Shown: positions 1-8,824, counted from the first letter of the stretch. The stretch: DNA of 64,000 nt from Alistipes sp. (GCA_017532885.1 JAFXIS010000029.1:11065-75064), one strand, 5' to 3'. A program made the numbers and translations. Notes: generated by a model from the sequence alone, not told the origin.

Positions 1-2215
1 AAGTACAACCCTCGAAAGTAACACCATTGTATGTAGTCTCTGCATCAGAAGTGTTGATGTCAATCTTACCGGTGAACGCTACATTCTGGAACTTGATGTT
101 CTCCATATGCAAAGTGTTGTAGTAAACACTACCGCTCTTATCTACATCAAGAACATAGTCGTGTACATTTGTTCCGTATGCGTGACCTGAAGTAGTAACC
201 AAACCTGCAATAGTAGCACCCTCAGCACCAACGATTGTGACATTCTTAAGTGTAGTAGTGTACTTAGGAGTAGAATGCCATGCACCATCACCAAGGTGTG
301 CCTTAAACGCAGCGGCATCGGTAGTAGTGAAATCGTGAGTCTCGCAGTACATTACAGTGTTGTTAGACGCTGTAGGACGACCCATGTAAACAACGCCATA
401 GTTTACATTAGCAGTCAAGTGGATAATCTCACCATCAGCTGCTGCATCCAAAGCTGCCTGCAAACCAGCAGTATCAGCAGTGTAGTAACCCTGAGCGATA
501 ACATTCTTACCAGCCTCAATCTCACCGATATCGGTAGTTGCAACGGTAGTCATGTTTACAATAGTGTTGTTCTTGCAAGTACCATCGCAGTTGAAGTTAC
601 CTACAATGCGACCCATAATATACTTATCCTTACCACCGGCATACTGACCATCAGTTCCGGCAACGGTGCAATTAGTGAGCTTATTGCCCTCAACAGCCTT
701 TAACTGATTGTTGCTTGCGCAGATGTAACCGATAACACCACCGAGCTTATAACCACCCTTTACTTCGCAGTCAGTAAGCGTACAGTTTGTAACAGATGTG
801 TAGCCATAACCTACAACACCACCGGTGTACTTACCACCCCAAACTGAAGAGTTGCTGATTGTAATCTTATCAACGCCCGCGTTGCATGAACCTGCAATAA
901 TACCGGCAGTTGAGTTGCCTACCAAGCTACCCTTAACATGGATATTGTCCAATACAACATTCTTGAGTGCGCAGCTATTAGCTATAAACAAACCTGCCTC
1001 AGTCTCAACATTGGTTGCAGTCTCAATCTTAGCATTCTTAATAGTGTAGCCCTGACCATCGAAAGTACCCCAGCGATCAATATTAATAGGATCAATAGTA
1101 GCACCCTTAAGGTCGATATCAGCACCCAACTTGATAGTCCAAGTCCACTTATAGTAGAAAGCAACACCCTTACCACCGTTTACCTCTGCATAGTTAGAGT
1201 AATCTGTACCCAGACCGTTAGAGTACAAATCAGCCCAATCAGCATTCAACTTGCTCAAAGCCAAAAGGCCCTCTGCGCTGTTAACTGTGATTGTGCGAGT
1301 AGCTGCCTCGATAAGATTAGCCGGAATATCGTCAGTAAAGCCGGGAACGGTTGTAACATTGAACTCGTTGGTAGTAGTAAGCAAGTTACCTACGATATAA
1401 GTGCGGTAGTTGCGCTGTACGGGAACGGTTGTGTAGTTGCGCTCGATAGGAGCTGTAAAGTTGGTAGCATCCTCTGAAACCTCCATCTTTACATCTACCA
1501 ACTCACGGTCATTTACCAATACATAGTTCATTGCCAACATGTCGTAGCTCTGGCTACCTACGGTTGCAGTGGCAGGAGATGTAGGAAGAGCTGCCCACTT
1601 GTAAGTGAAAGTCTCGTAATCATCGGTAGCAACTACGCCTGTTGCAAGGTTCAATGTGCTGTGAGCGCGTACAGTTACCTTTGTAGCTACGGCATCAAAA
1701 CCTGCGTTTGCAGCCTTGGTCTTGTCGGCAGTTGCGATGTTAATCTGAGCAAATGGACGAGTAAGCTCGATAGTGTGAGTCTTCTTTGCCGGGTCAATGT
1801 TAGTCTGATACTTGTAGAAAGCATCGTACTTGTCGGCATTGCCGTCGAACTCGGTAGCAGTAATCGCCATAGTCTTGTGCTCAAGGCTTACCTCATAAGG
1901 AGCATCGGTGTGATCAGCCCAGAAAATAGCTGAATAGGTACGACCCTCAACCAAAGAGATGTTGATTTTAGTAGAACCAACGAAATTGGCTACCTCTCCC
2001 TCCAACTCAGGAAGATATACACCGTTCTCGTCGTAGAAAGCATACTGAAGGTGGTTGGTGCTCTGACCCTTACCATCCTCCGCACGAGTCATCAACTCCG
2101 GAGAGCTGACGCTGAACGATACCAAAGATTCATTGCCTACCACAGCTGAATCATCCTTGGTACAAGCAGTTGCCAACATACCCAATGCGGCAACAACTAA
2201 GAAAAGTTTTTTCAT
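1..2215 (-). CDS. Surface lipoprotein, DUF6562-like N-terminus, cut by window edge
   Basis: The open frame runs from an ATG at 2215 to the window edge, so the C-terminus is missing. It begins MKKLFLVVAALGMLATAC, a lipoprotein signal with Cys at about residue 18, followed by TKDD, which suits an exported Bacteroidetes lipoprotein. The next ~300 residues (FSVSSPELMTRAEDGKG, then LQYAFYDENGVYLPEL) resemble the DUF6562 family. From about residue 340 the sequence becomes GLUG/beta-helix-like, with phrases such as FDGQGYTIKNAKIE, GLFIANSCALKNVVLDN and GGVVGYGYTSVTNCT. I infer a cell-surface adhesin-like or structural protein; no enzymatic motif is visible. It is preceded by a promoter and a structured leader of about 200 nt (separate entries). 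Family assignment is from memory of sequence style. Confidence 0.8.
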   Translation of the reverse strand, partial: MKKLFLVVAALGMLATACTKDDSAVVGNESLVSFSVSSPELMTRAEDGKGQSTNHLQYAFYDENGVYLPELEGEVANFVGSTKINISLVEGRTYSAIFWADHTDAPYEVSLEHKTMAITATEFDGNADKYDAFYKYQTNIDPAKKTHTIELTRPFAQINIATADKTKAANAGFDAVATKVTVRAHSTLNLATGVVATDDYETFTYKWAALPTSPATATVGSQSYDMLAMNYVLVNDRELVDVKMEVSEDATNFTAPIERNYTTVPVQRNYRTYIVGNLLTTTNEFNVTTVPGFTDDIPANLIEAATRTITVNSAEGLLALSKLNADWADLYSNGLGTDYSNYAEVNGGKGVAFYYKWTWTIKLGADIDLKGATIDPINIDRWGTFDGQGYTIKNAKIETATNVETEAGLFIANSCALKNVVLDNIHVKGSLVGNSTAGIIAGSCNAGVDKITISNSSVWGGKYTGGVVGYGYTSVTNCTLTDCEVKGGYKLGGVIGYICASNNQLKAVEGNKLTNCTVAGTDGQYAGGKDKYIMGRIVGNFNCDGTCKNNTIVNMTTVATTDIGEIEAGKNVIAQGYYTADTAGLQAALDAAADGEIIHLTANVNYGVVYMGRPTASNNTVMYCETHDFTTTDAAAFKAHLGDGAWHSTPKYTTTLKNVTIVGAEGATIAGLVTTSGHAYGTNVHDYVLDVDKSGSVYYNTLHMENIKFQNVAFTGKIDINTSDAETTYNGVTFEGCT

Positions 2216-2260
2216 AGTTTAATTTTTGCCACACCAACTCCAAATGTGATTTTCTTAAAC

Positions 2261-2462
2261 AGAAAGTGTGGAGCCGATTAGTCTATCTGATACGAGGTTC
2301 TGGAATACCTTTGGACAAATAAACAATACCCCACACCCGTATTGACGGATATGGGGGACACCCCTATCGAAGAATCAATACAGAGTGACGAGTGTGTTGC
2401 TTTCCCTGTCCATTGAAATTTTCCAGATTTCGTATCAAGGATAAAAGCTAATACACTTTCAT
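2261..2462 (-). ncRNA. Structured leader RNA element, copy 1
   Basis: On the minus strand this segment matches 54890-55097 (plus) over its whole length except the apical hairpin. Visible helices in plus coordinates: 2453-2460 with 2262-2269 (GAAAGTGT/ACACTTTC), an ATTAG/CTAAT pair just inside, 2430-2437 with 2288-2295 (TGATACGA/TCGTATCA), 2421-2427 with 2299-2305 (TCTGGAA/TTCCAGA), and 2375-2381 with 2339-2345 (GTATTGA/TCAATAC) capped by a GGGG-TGT-CCCC hairpin. A promoter lies about 40 nt upstream and the lipoprotein ATG about 45 nt downstream, with no terminator between. It is therefore read as a 5' leader rather than a free RNA. It could belong to a known family such as Bacteroidales-1/6S-like RNA; I cannot check. 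Confidence 0.75.
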
Positions 2463-2503
2463 CAAAATTATGTAGTTGCTAAAGTTTACAACATTCAGCC
2501 CTA

Positions 2504-2511
2504 CAAAGATA
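2504..2511 (-). promoter_or_regulatory. -7 promoter box for the leader RNA and lipoprotein
   Basis: On the minus strand the sequence is TATCTTTG, an exact TAnnTTTG Bacteroidetes -7 box. Transcription would start near 2497, giving a leader of about 280 nt that contains the whole structured element. Confidence 0.6.
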
Positions 2512-2542
2512 TTACATTTTTTCCATAAACAAACTATTTACA

Positions 2543-2579
2543 CAAAAAAAAATCTCCCCGCGTAACACGCAGAGAGATT
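2543..2579 (-). terminator. Rho-independent terminator downstream of greA
   Basis: On the minus strand an imperfect hairpin (AATCTCTCTGCG with CGCGGGGAGATT) is followed by a run of nine T. It lies about 100 nt after the greA stop codon. Confidence 0.75.
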
Positions 2580-2676
2580 ATCATACCTTATTATATAATA
2601 CGCGCGACGATTTATCGCATAAAAAGCAGCATGCCGGCGCCCGCGAGCGCAACACCGCCGCAGAGTACGCAAGCGA

Positions 2677-3153
2677 TTAGATATTGATATCCAAAATCTC
2701 GAACTTCAACACTCCGGCAGGAACCGTAACCTCGACAACCTCGCCCTTCTTCTTGCCCAGCAACGCCTTGGCGATAGGAGTGCCGATAGCCAGCTTGCCC
2801 TCGCGCAAATTTGCCTCATTTTCCGACACGATGGTGTAAGTAACCTGCTTTTTATTGTTGTGGTTCAACAGTGTCACCTTGCTCAGAATCTGCACCTTGC
2901 TCTTGTCAATCTTCGACTCGTCGATAACTCGAGCATTGGTCAAAGTCTGCTCCAACTGCGCAATACGCATCTCCAACAAGCCCTGCGCCTCACGCGCAGC
3001 ATCATACTCGGCATTCTCCGACAAGTCACCCTTGTCGCGTGCCTCGGCAATAGCTGCCGAAATGGCGGGACGCTCCACAGAGCGCATATGCTGAAGCTCG
3101 TCTTTCAGCTTCTGCAAACCTTCCGCCGTCAGATAAATAATCTCTTGTGCCAT
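2677..3153 (-). CDS. greA: Transcription elongation factor GreA
   Basis: This 158-residue protein has the full GreA layout. The N-terminal coiled coil (residues 1-75) carries the conserved EARDKGDLSENAEYDAARE segment, whose acidic tip enters the RNA polymerase secondary channel and stimulates cleavage of backtracked transcripts. The C-terminal FKBP-like domain (about 80-158) contains SENEANLREGKLAIGTPIAKALLGKKKGE and ends in ILDINI. Length matches the family (about 158). A TATCTTTG box (3253-3260, minus) gives a leader of about 90 nt. It is transcribed alone, with a terminator downstream. Confidence 0.97.
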   Translation of the reverse strand: MAQEIIYLTAEGLQKLKDELQHMRSVERPAISAAIAEARDKGDLSENAEYDAAREAQGLLEMRIAQLEQTLTNARVIDESKIDKSKVQILSKVTLLNHNNKKQVTYTIVSENEANLREGKLAIGTPIAKALLGKKKGEVVEVTVPAGVLKFEILDINI

Positions 3154-3339
3154 AGTTTTATATAACAGTAAAAAAAGCCAGAATCCTAATCCCTACGCCA
3201 TATCGTCTGAATTAGAATCCCGATTCAACAATAATATTCTCTTTTGGTAAGGCAAAGATAATGAGAATTTTTGAATGCCCCAAATTTTTCGCCTTTAATT
3301 ATTTGAGGGTGCCGACGACACCCTCAAATACCATGCGTT

Positions 3340-4401
3340 CTACTTCGACTGCTCCGCAGCGCTTATATCGGCAGAGGTCGCGTCAAAATTTACCAAATGC
3401 ACCAAAGTCTGCAACTCGCGCAACATATTACGCTTCTCAATCTTCGGCGAATATACATAACAGTCGATAGTGATAACCTCATTCGTAGCACTATTTACCG
3501 TGGTGTAGCTCACATAAGGGCCTCCCATAAAATAGTTCTCGACATCCCACAAGCCAACCATCTCAATCCACGGTTGCGAGCCGATGCGCATCGTACGATA
3601 TGCGGGGGTGTAAGGCATATATTCCAGACCCGTTTCGTCGGGAATCTGCTTAACGGTAGTCATATATGAGCCATCCTTCGGGCCAGGAATGCGCGAGGCG
3701 AAGCGATTACGCGCCTTAACCAAAGCCTTTGCCGAGAGAGATTTTTCGCCCTCGTAAGGATACTTATAGATGAAAAATCCCTGACTTGCTGTGGGGAACT
3801 CCTGCGAAATCCACACCATATCGTCGCTTTGCGTACGCAACATATAGTGGTCGGGGATGGTGATATCTACGCCGAAGTTTTTGCGCACCAAATCGCTCAG
3901 TGAATGTGAAGTATAACGCTTGGCATATGCTATGCGGCGGTCGCGCTCGGCCTTCTCCAAAACCTGCATCAGATTCTCGCCATTCGCACCCACATAGTCG
4001 GCAACGACATCATTGTTGGGGCCTTTTATGGTCACAAACACCTGAGGCTTCGCCGTAACATCATAGCGCACCGTAATCGATGGCTCGGCGAACTCCTTAT
4101 CGATATTCACGACCACAATATTGCGATGTGTTCGCGTGAGGCTCTTGAAGTTATTGGGCATAATGCGCATAACATCGAACGCCGGCTCATATGTCGGCAA
4201 CTCCTTAACGGGCTGCTCAAGGAAATAGCGCAGCGTATCGCCCAACTCGCTCTGCCATTGAGGTTGGCCACACACCAAAATAAGTTCATAGGGGCGACCC
4301 TGAGCCGTTTCACCCGATGAAACAATATGCAGAGCCTTACATCCCACCATAGATATTGCAGCCATCGCCACAATCAAAATATTTACAAAAAAGCGTTTCA
4401 T
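3340..4401 (-). CDS. DUF4837-family lipoprotein
   Basis: This 353-residue lipoprotein begins MKRFFVNILIVAMAAISMVGC, a type II signal peptide with Cys at residue 21. The body (SSGETAQGRPYELILVCGQPQW near 30-50, and YDVTAKPQVFVTIKGPN near 130) is typical of DUF4837, a Bacteroidetes family of periplasmic or outer-membrane lipoproteins without an assigned role. No catalytic motif is evident. It lies 49 nt downstream of the small secreted protein at 4451-5047, so the two may be co-transcribed. Confidence 0.8.
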   Translation of the reverse strand: MKRFFVNILIVAMAAISMVGCKALHIVSSGETAQGRPYELILVCGQPQWQSELGDTLRYFLEQPVKELPTYEPAFDVMRIMPNNFKSLTRTHRNIVVVNIDKEFAEPSITVRYDVTAKPQVFVTIKGPNNDVVADYVGANGENLMQVLEKAERDRRIAYAKRYTSHSLSDLVRKNFGVDITIPDHYMLRTQSDDMVWISQEFPTASQGFFIYKYPYEGEKSLSAKALVKARNRFASRIPGPKDGSYMTTVKQIPDETGLEYMPYTPAYRTMRIGSQPWIEMVGLWDVENYFMGGPYVSYTTVNSATNEVITIDCYVYSPKIEKRNMLRELQTLVHLVNFDATSADISAAEQSK

Positions 4402-4450
4402 AACAATATCTTCTATATCTTAATCTTATTATCAATTAGTATTACAACCC

Positions 4451-5047
4451 CTAATCCTCTTCTACCCATACTACCTTTGGTAGAGCAACACTTGGATTGG
4501 TAGTCTCTGAAAATTCAATATCGGTTCGGTTTGTCCATTTTGAATCACCGGCTATCAAATCTATGATTTTTTGAGCCGAATCATCATCAAGTTTATATTC
4601 GTATTTGACATGGGATACTTTACCGGTGTTTTTATTTTTTATCTCCTTATAAAGTTTTATACCACAAAACTCTTTTCCCTCACCTAAATCATGATAAACC
4701 AACTCTTGTACATAAGGTGGCATATCTAATGACTCTTTATTGTATGAATGATCGATAAAATGAACATCGGTAACACTCTCCATTCCTTCATCGCTTCTAA
4801 AAGCTGTGAATATGCCATCATCGTAGAATACAAGATAAACATCGTTGCCATTAGCTTTTGCCTTTATAATTTCCATTACCTTACCATAGCGTGTATAGAA
4901 TCTTACTCCCAGAGGAGCATCTTCCTGCTGTGATTGAGTATATGCTGTTTGTGTAGGAGCATCTGCCTGCGCAGGTTGCTTGCCCTCTGCCATTGCCATC
5001 GTTGCCAATAACAGCAACGACAAACTCAAAAATATCTTTCTCTTCAT
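4451..5047 (-). CDS. Secreted protein of unknown function
   Basis: The frame is open from 5086, but the ATG at 5047 gives a clean signal peptide (MKRKIFLSLSLLLLATMAMA) and is preferred, for a protein of 198 residues. The mature part is acidic and soluble, with no lipobox Cys. It includes VRFYTRYGKVMEIIKAKANG and YLVFYDDGIFTAFRSDEGME, which suggests a small beta-rich domain, and ends PKVVWVEED. I do not recognise the family. It is probably periplasmic. It precedes the DUF4837 gene in the same direction. Confidence 0.65.
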   Translation of the reverse strand: MKRKIFLSLSLLLLATMAMAEGKQPAQADAPTQTAYTQSQQEDAPLGVRFYTRYGKVMEIIKAKANGNDVYLVFYDDGIFTAFRSDEGMESVTDVHFIDHSYNKESLDMPPYVQELVYHDLGEGKEFCGIKLYKEIKNKNTGKVSHVKYEYKLDDDSAQKIIDLIAGDSKWTNRTDIEFSETTNPSVALPKVVWVEED

Positions 5048-5202
5048 ACGCTTTAATAGGTCTGCCCGATTTTTAACAAAATTCAAATCATAGAATGATT
5101 ATCCATACAAAATTAACTAAAAAATCAGTTTGCACAAAATATATACCCATTTTCAACAAAAAAGCATTACTTTTGCTGAACGATAAATGAAGAGATAATT
5201 AT

Positions 5203-5811
5203 ATGAAGATAAAGCCCTTCAATTTTATACGCCGACTCTACCCCGATATGATATGGGAGATAGACGACCCGAATGGAGTGTTTCTAACCTTCGATGACGG
5301 TCCCACACCCGGCATTACGGAGTGGATTTTGGATACTTTGAAGCGCTATGATGCCAAAGCGACATTCTTTGTGTTGGGCAAGAATGCCGAGATGTATCCC
5401 GACCTCTACCAGAAAATTTTGGACGAAGGGCATAAAATCGGCAACCACACCTACTCTCATCAGAAGGGTTGGGGTATGCCACTCGAAAAATATATCGAGG
5501 ATGTCGATTTTGCCGACACCATTCTTCACACCAACCTTTTTCGTCCGCCATACGCTCGCGTGACACCTTCGCAAATGCGTGCTGTGGGTCAGCGATACAA
5601 GATTATCATGTGGAATATCCTTTCGCGCGATTACACATCGACAATTTCGCCCGAGGAGTGCAGTCGAGGCGTAGTAAAGCATATCGAGGCGGGCAGCATC
5701 ATCGCCTTCCACGATAGCGAAAAGTCGTTCCGAAATATGAGTTACGCCCTGCCTAAGGTACTCCAAAGAGTTCAGGAGCTGGGATTGAAGTGCAAAATTA
5801 TCGAGCTATAA
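5203..5811 (+). CDS. Polysaccharide deacetylase (NodB domain, CE4)
   Basis: This 202-residue protein is almost entirely one NodB homology domain. Motif 1 is TFDDGPTP (about residues 29-36) with the catalytic base and a metal Asp. Motif 2 is HTYSH (about 83-87) with two metal His. Motif 3 is RPPYAR (about 114-119). The IIMWNILSRDY and IIAFHDS segments supply motifs 4 and 5 (catalytic His in AFHDS). CE4 enzymes remove N- or O-acetyl groups from peptidoglycan or other polysaccharides. No signal peptide is visible, which is odd for a wall-acting enzyme. It lies 4 nt from ubiX. A TACTTTTG box at 5168-5175 could be its promoter. Confidence 0.93.
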   Translation: MKIKPFNFIRRLYPDMIWEIDDPNGVFLTFDDGPTPGITEWILDTLKRYDAKATFFVLGKNAEMYPDLYQKILDEGHKIGNHTYSHQKGWGMPLEKYIEDVDFADTILHTNLFRPPYARVTPSQMRAVGQRYKIIMWNILSRDYTSTISPEECSRGVVKHIEAGSIIAFHDSEKSFRNMSYALPKVLQRVQELGLKCKIIEL

Positions 5812-5815
5812 CGCC

Positions 5816-6367
5816 ATGAGAGTCATCGTCGCCATAACGGGTGCCAGCGGAGCTATTTACGCCCGTCAGACACTGCAACAGCTCATCTCTGCCGACGAGG
5901 TGGAGCAGATAGCCCTTGTCGTAAGTGAAAAGGGTGAGCAGGTCGTGGCATTCGAGAAGGAGTCGTTGCCCTCGTCGGAGAAAATCGTGCGCTACGCCAA
6001 CGACGACATGTTCTCCCCCATTGCCAGCGGCTCGGCCTCTTGGGATGCGATGATTATCGTGCCGGCATCTATGGGCTCCATCGGGAGGATTGCTTCGGGG
6101 GTGTCGCTCTCGCTTATTGAGCGAGCTGCCGATGTTATGCTCAAGGAGCGTCGCCGACTGATTGTAGTTGCGCGCGAAACGCCCTATTCGCTTATCCACC
6201 TGCGCAATATGACCACGCTGACCGAGGCGGGAGTCATCGTTTTACCCGCATCGCCATCGTTTTATGCTCACCCCGAGGGGTTGGAACAGGCGACAATGAC
6301 CGTAGTTGAGAGAATCATCGCGCATGCAGGCATTCAGATGCCACACCACTCGTTTTCGGGCAAGTAA
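5816..6367 (+). CDS. ubiX: Flavin prenyltransferase UbiX
   Basis: This 183-residue flavoprotein-fold enzyme begins MRVIVAITGASGAIYARQ, the UbiX/Pad1 FMN-binding signature GASGA. VPASMGSIGRIASG is the second conserved loop, and the family hallmark RETPYSLIHLRNM appears near residue 120. UbiX attaches dimethylallyl phosphate to FMN, giving prenylated FMN for UbiD-type decarboxylases in quinone synthesis or aromatic-acid decarboxylation. It starts 4 nt after the deacetylase stop, so the pair is co-transcribed. No ubiD is nearby. Confidence 0.95.
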   Translation: MRVIVAITGASGAIYARQTLQQLISADEVEQIALVVSEKGEQVVAFEKESLPSSEKIVRYANDDMFSPIASGSASWDAMIIVPASMGSIGRIASGVSLSLIERAADVMLKERRRLIVVARETPYSLIHLRNMTTLTEAGVIVLPASPSFYAHPEGLEQATMTVVERIIAHAGIQMPHHSFSGK

Positions 6368-6390
6368 CTCAAAATAATGAAAGACAGAGA

Positions 6391-6420
6391 TTTGTAATTG
6401 CAAAAAAATTACTATCTTTG
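6391..6420 (+). promoter_or_regulatory. efp promoter
   Basis: TTTG (6391-6394), an 18-nt spacer, then TATCTTTG (6413-6420): a full-consensus Bacteroidetes promoter. It shows that the upstream in-frame ATG at 6398 lies inside the promoter and cannot be the efp start. Confidence 0.8.
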
Positions 6421-6457
6421 CCGCACTGAAAAAATTTTAACAAAAAACTATACATTT

Positions 6458-7030
6458 ATGACTATCACAGCGTCTGATATTAAGATTGGTATGTGCATCG
6501 AGATGGATGGCAAGACTTTCCTTGTTGTAGATTTCCAGCACTGCAAGCCGGGTAAGGGTCCCGCATTTGTTCGTTCAAAGCTCAAGAACTTGGAGAACGG
6601 TTATGTTCTCGAGAAGACTTTCTCTTCTGTAAGCCAGAAGATTGAGCAGGTTCGCGTTGAGCGTCGTCCCTATCAGTTCACTTACGAGGATGATTTGGGC
6701 GCACACTTCATGCACACCGAGACTTTCGAGGAGATTAACATCGACAAGAACCTTATCGACAACTACGATTTGATGGCTGACGGCCAGATTGTAGAGGTTA
6801 TGTTCCACACCGAGAAGGAGGCTGTTCTTTCAGCTGAGCTTCCTCCCGTACTCGATATGGAGGTTATCTACACCGAGCCGGGCATCAAGGGTGATACAGC
6901 TTCAACATCTTCATTGAAGCCTGCTACCGTAAACACAGGTGCAACCGTTAAGGTTCCTTTGTTCGTAAACACAGGCGACAAGATTCGTGTTGATAGCCGC
7001 ACTCGCGAGTATAAGGAGCGTATCCGCTAA
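6458..7030 (+). CDS. efp: Elongation factor P
   Basis: This 190-residue protein starts MTITASDIKIGMCIEMDGK at 6458. The frame is open further upstream, but that part overlaps the promoter. Three beta domains are present: an N-terminal KOW-like domain with the loop HCKPGKGPAF (the Lys that enters the peptidyl-transferase centre and is the usual modification site), a central OB domain, and a C-terminal OB domain ending VDSRTREYKERIR, where SRTxEY is the EF-P signature. It relieves ribosome stalling at polyproline. No EpmA/EpmB-type modifier gene is nearby. Confidence 0.97.
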   Translation: MTITASDIKIGMCIEMDGKTFLVVDFQHCKPGKGPAFVRSKLKNLENGYVLEKTFSSVSQKIEQVRVERRPYQFTYEDDLGAHFMHTETFEEINIDKNLIDNYDLMADGQIVEVMFHTEKEAVLSAELPPVLDMEVIYTEPGIKGDTASTSSLKPATVNTGATVKVPLFVNTGDKIRVDSRTREYKERIR

Positions 7031-7055
7031 TTATTCGCATAGCGACATATACTTT

Positions 7056-7087
7056 AGGTCTGCATCCGAAAGATGTGGACCTTTTTT
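7056..7087 (+). terminator. Terminator of efp
   Basis: AGGTCTGCATC and GATGTGGACCT form a stem (with G-T pairs) around CGAAA, followed by TTTTTT. It separates efp from the TIR gene. Confidence 0.8.
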
Positions 7088-7152
7088 GTTCAGTAGCATG
7101 CCTTTATTGCAGATTTTTAGCTATATTTGTCCTGACGAAACCTTCTTCATTC

Positions 7153-8766
7153 ATGAAACACGATGTATTCATAAGCTATTCGCGTGCTGACTCCGCCATT
7201 GCCGACCGCATATGCGAGGCCTTCGACAAGGCAGGTATCAGCTACTTTATCGACCGCCAGGGCATTGGCGGAGGCTTTGAATTCCCCGTAGTTCTGGCCG
7301 AGGCTATTGTCGAGAGTAAGGTTGTATTGTTCCTCGCCAGCAAGAGCTCGTATGAGTCAAAATTTACAAATGCCGAGCTCACCTTTGCATTTAACGAGAA
7401 ACCAAAGAACTCGATACTCCCTTACATTATCGACGGCAGCACTATGCCTCCGGCACTGCGATTTGTCTTTAGCAGCATAAATTGGCGCACCATAGAGTCG
7501 CACCCCATCGAGCCCACTTTGGTGGATGATATTTTGAAGATGCTGGGCCGCGACGAGGAGAGCGTACTCCGCGCAAAGGCAGAGGAGGAGCGCAAAGCCA
7601 AAAAGAAGGCCGCCGAGGAGGAGGCTCGACGCAAAGCCGAGGAGCAAGAAATAAAGGAGCAAACAAGGTTTTGGAATGAGGAGATACAACGCGAGGAAAA
7701 GGAGAAGCGACTACGCTACGAACAAAGACAAGCACGCATCGAGAAGATTAAGAATATCGCCTCAATAATAGTGATTGTTATAGTGTTTAGTATAGGTGCA
7801 GTCGGAATATTTGTCGAAGCAAAGCGATGGTGGACCGAGCGCCAAGAACAGCAACAACCATCCACCGAGCAGACAACAACGGACTCTCTGAAAATAGCGC
7901 AAGAGCAGACAGAAACACAACGCCCTGCCAATAAACAAACCACCAACCAAGCAACCCCTGAAAAAGCGAAGCAGGAGGCAGAGGCACAACGCCTTGCAGA
8001 TGAAAAAGCGGCTGCTGACCAAGCTGCAAAAGCGAAATCGGAAGCCGACCGCAAAGCAAAAGAAAAAGCTGAAGCAGAGCGAAAGGCCGCCGAAAAAGCA
8101 GCAGCGGAGCAGGCCGCCAAGGAGAAAGCCGAGCAGGAACAGAATATTGAGGTAAAGATTCAAAAGGCCATAGCGGAGAACAACACCGAAATAGACATCG
8201 ATAAATTCAAAAATGCCTTCGACCAAGCAACCCAAGCTGCCGAAAAGAGCTACAAAGTGGGCGACTATTACAACAACGGCACCAAGGAGGGCGTGGTATT
8301 TTATGTCGATGCAACAGGCAAGCATGGAAAGATTGTGAGTCTTGCACAAAAATACTTGCAATGGTGTACAAAGGCACAGGATGATAAGGGAATAGTCGTT
8401 GGCACAACAAGTAAGACTGATGGTAAGGCGAATACCGATAAGGTTATGACGCGTGCCGATAGTCGGGAATATACAGCCTTTGTATGGTGTAGAAATATGG
8501 GTAAAAGTTGGTATCTGCCGGCAATAGAGGAGTTGAAGTTGTTATTGCTCAATGACTCGGTGCATGATGCGGTAAATAAAACTCTTGAAAGTCGAGGTGC
8601 TACAAAATTGTATAATAAAGGAGGTTTGAAAGGCTACTGGTCATCAACTGAATATGCAGATTATAAACCTAAGTTCTGCGCGTGGTTTGTCGATATGTAC
8701 GATGGCCTTACCTACAACGGCTATAAGAACTTCAGCTTCTATGTGCGCGCTGTCTCCGCTTTTTAA
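7153..8766 (+). CDS. Membrane TIR-domain protein with C-terminal DUF1566-like domain
   Basis: The frame opens at 7075, but MKHDVFISYSRADS at 7153 is a canonical TIR start (537 residues) and follows a TATATTTG box (7122-7129). Residues 1-135 form a TIR domain; Glu75 in SYESKFTNAELTFAF sits where NAD-cleaving TIRs have the catalytic Glu. Residues 140-200 are a charged coiled coil, 202-221 a membrane helix (IASIIVIVIVFSIGAVGIF), and about 265-365 an Ala/Lys/Glu-rich TolA-like coil. Residues 375-537 match the end of the next gene (GVVFYVDATGKHGKIVSL, GYWSSTE, FYVRAVSAF), as in DUF1566/C-type-lectin-like domains. The charge pattern suggests TIR inside and sensor outside. Defence or signalling is inference. 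Confidence 0.85.
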   Translation: MKHDVFISYSRADSAIADRICEAFDKAGISYFIDRQGIGGGFEFPVVLAEAIVESKVVLFLASKSSYESKFTNAELTFAFNEKPKNSILPYIIDGSTMPPALRFVFSSINWRTIESHPIEPTLVDDILKMLGRDEESVLRAKAEEERKAKKKAAEEEARRKAEEQEIKEQTRFWNEEIQREEKEKRLRYEQRQARIEKIKNIASIIVIVIVFSIGAVGIFVEAKRWWTERQEQQQPSTEQTTTDSLKIAQEQTETQRPANKQTTNQATPEKAKQEAEAQRLADEKAAADQAAKAKSEADRKAKEKAEAERKAAEKAAAEQAAKEKAEQEQNIEVKIQKAIAENNTEIDIDKFKNAFDQATQAAEKSYKVGDYYNNGTKEGVVFYVDATGKHGKIVSLAQKYLQWCTKAQDDKGIVVGTTSKTDGKANTDKVMTRADSREYTAFVWCRNMGKSWYLPAIEELKLLLLNDSVHDAVNKTLESRGATKLYNKGGLKGYWSSTEYADYKPKFCAWFVDMYDGLTYNGYKNFSFYVRAVSAF

Positions 8767-8793
8767 TATTTAGGCTTAAGGCTTTAATTTTAT

Positions 8794-8824
8794 GTGCGAC
8801 TGCTTTTGGCCGTCGCACTTTTTT
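8794..8824 (+). terminator. Terminator after first TIR gene
   Basis: GTGCGAC (8794-8800) pairs with GTCGCAC (8812-8818), followed by six T. Confidence 0.85.

Noticed and set aside
275..1933. Plus-strand frames of 60-180 codons over the first 2 kb
   Set aside because: All are shadows of the continuous minus-strand lipoprotein frame that runs off the window.
2612..2680. Short hydrophobic reading LIACVLCGGVALAGAGMLLF overlapping the end of greA on the minus strand
   Set aside because: It resembles a membrane helix, but no ATG, GTG or TTG opens the frame nearby and the upstream part runs inside greA in another frame. Probably chance.
6398..6457. N-terminal extension of efp
   Set aside because: The extension overlaps the consensus promoter (6391-6420), and EF-P normally starts at the MTITASDIK position.
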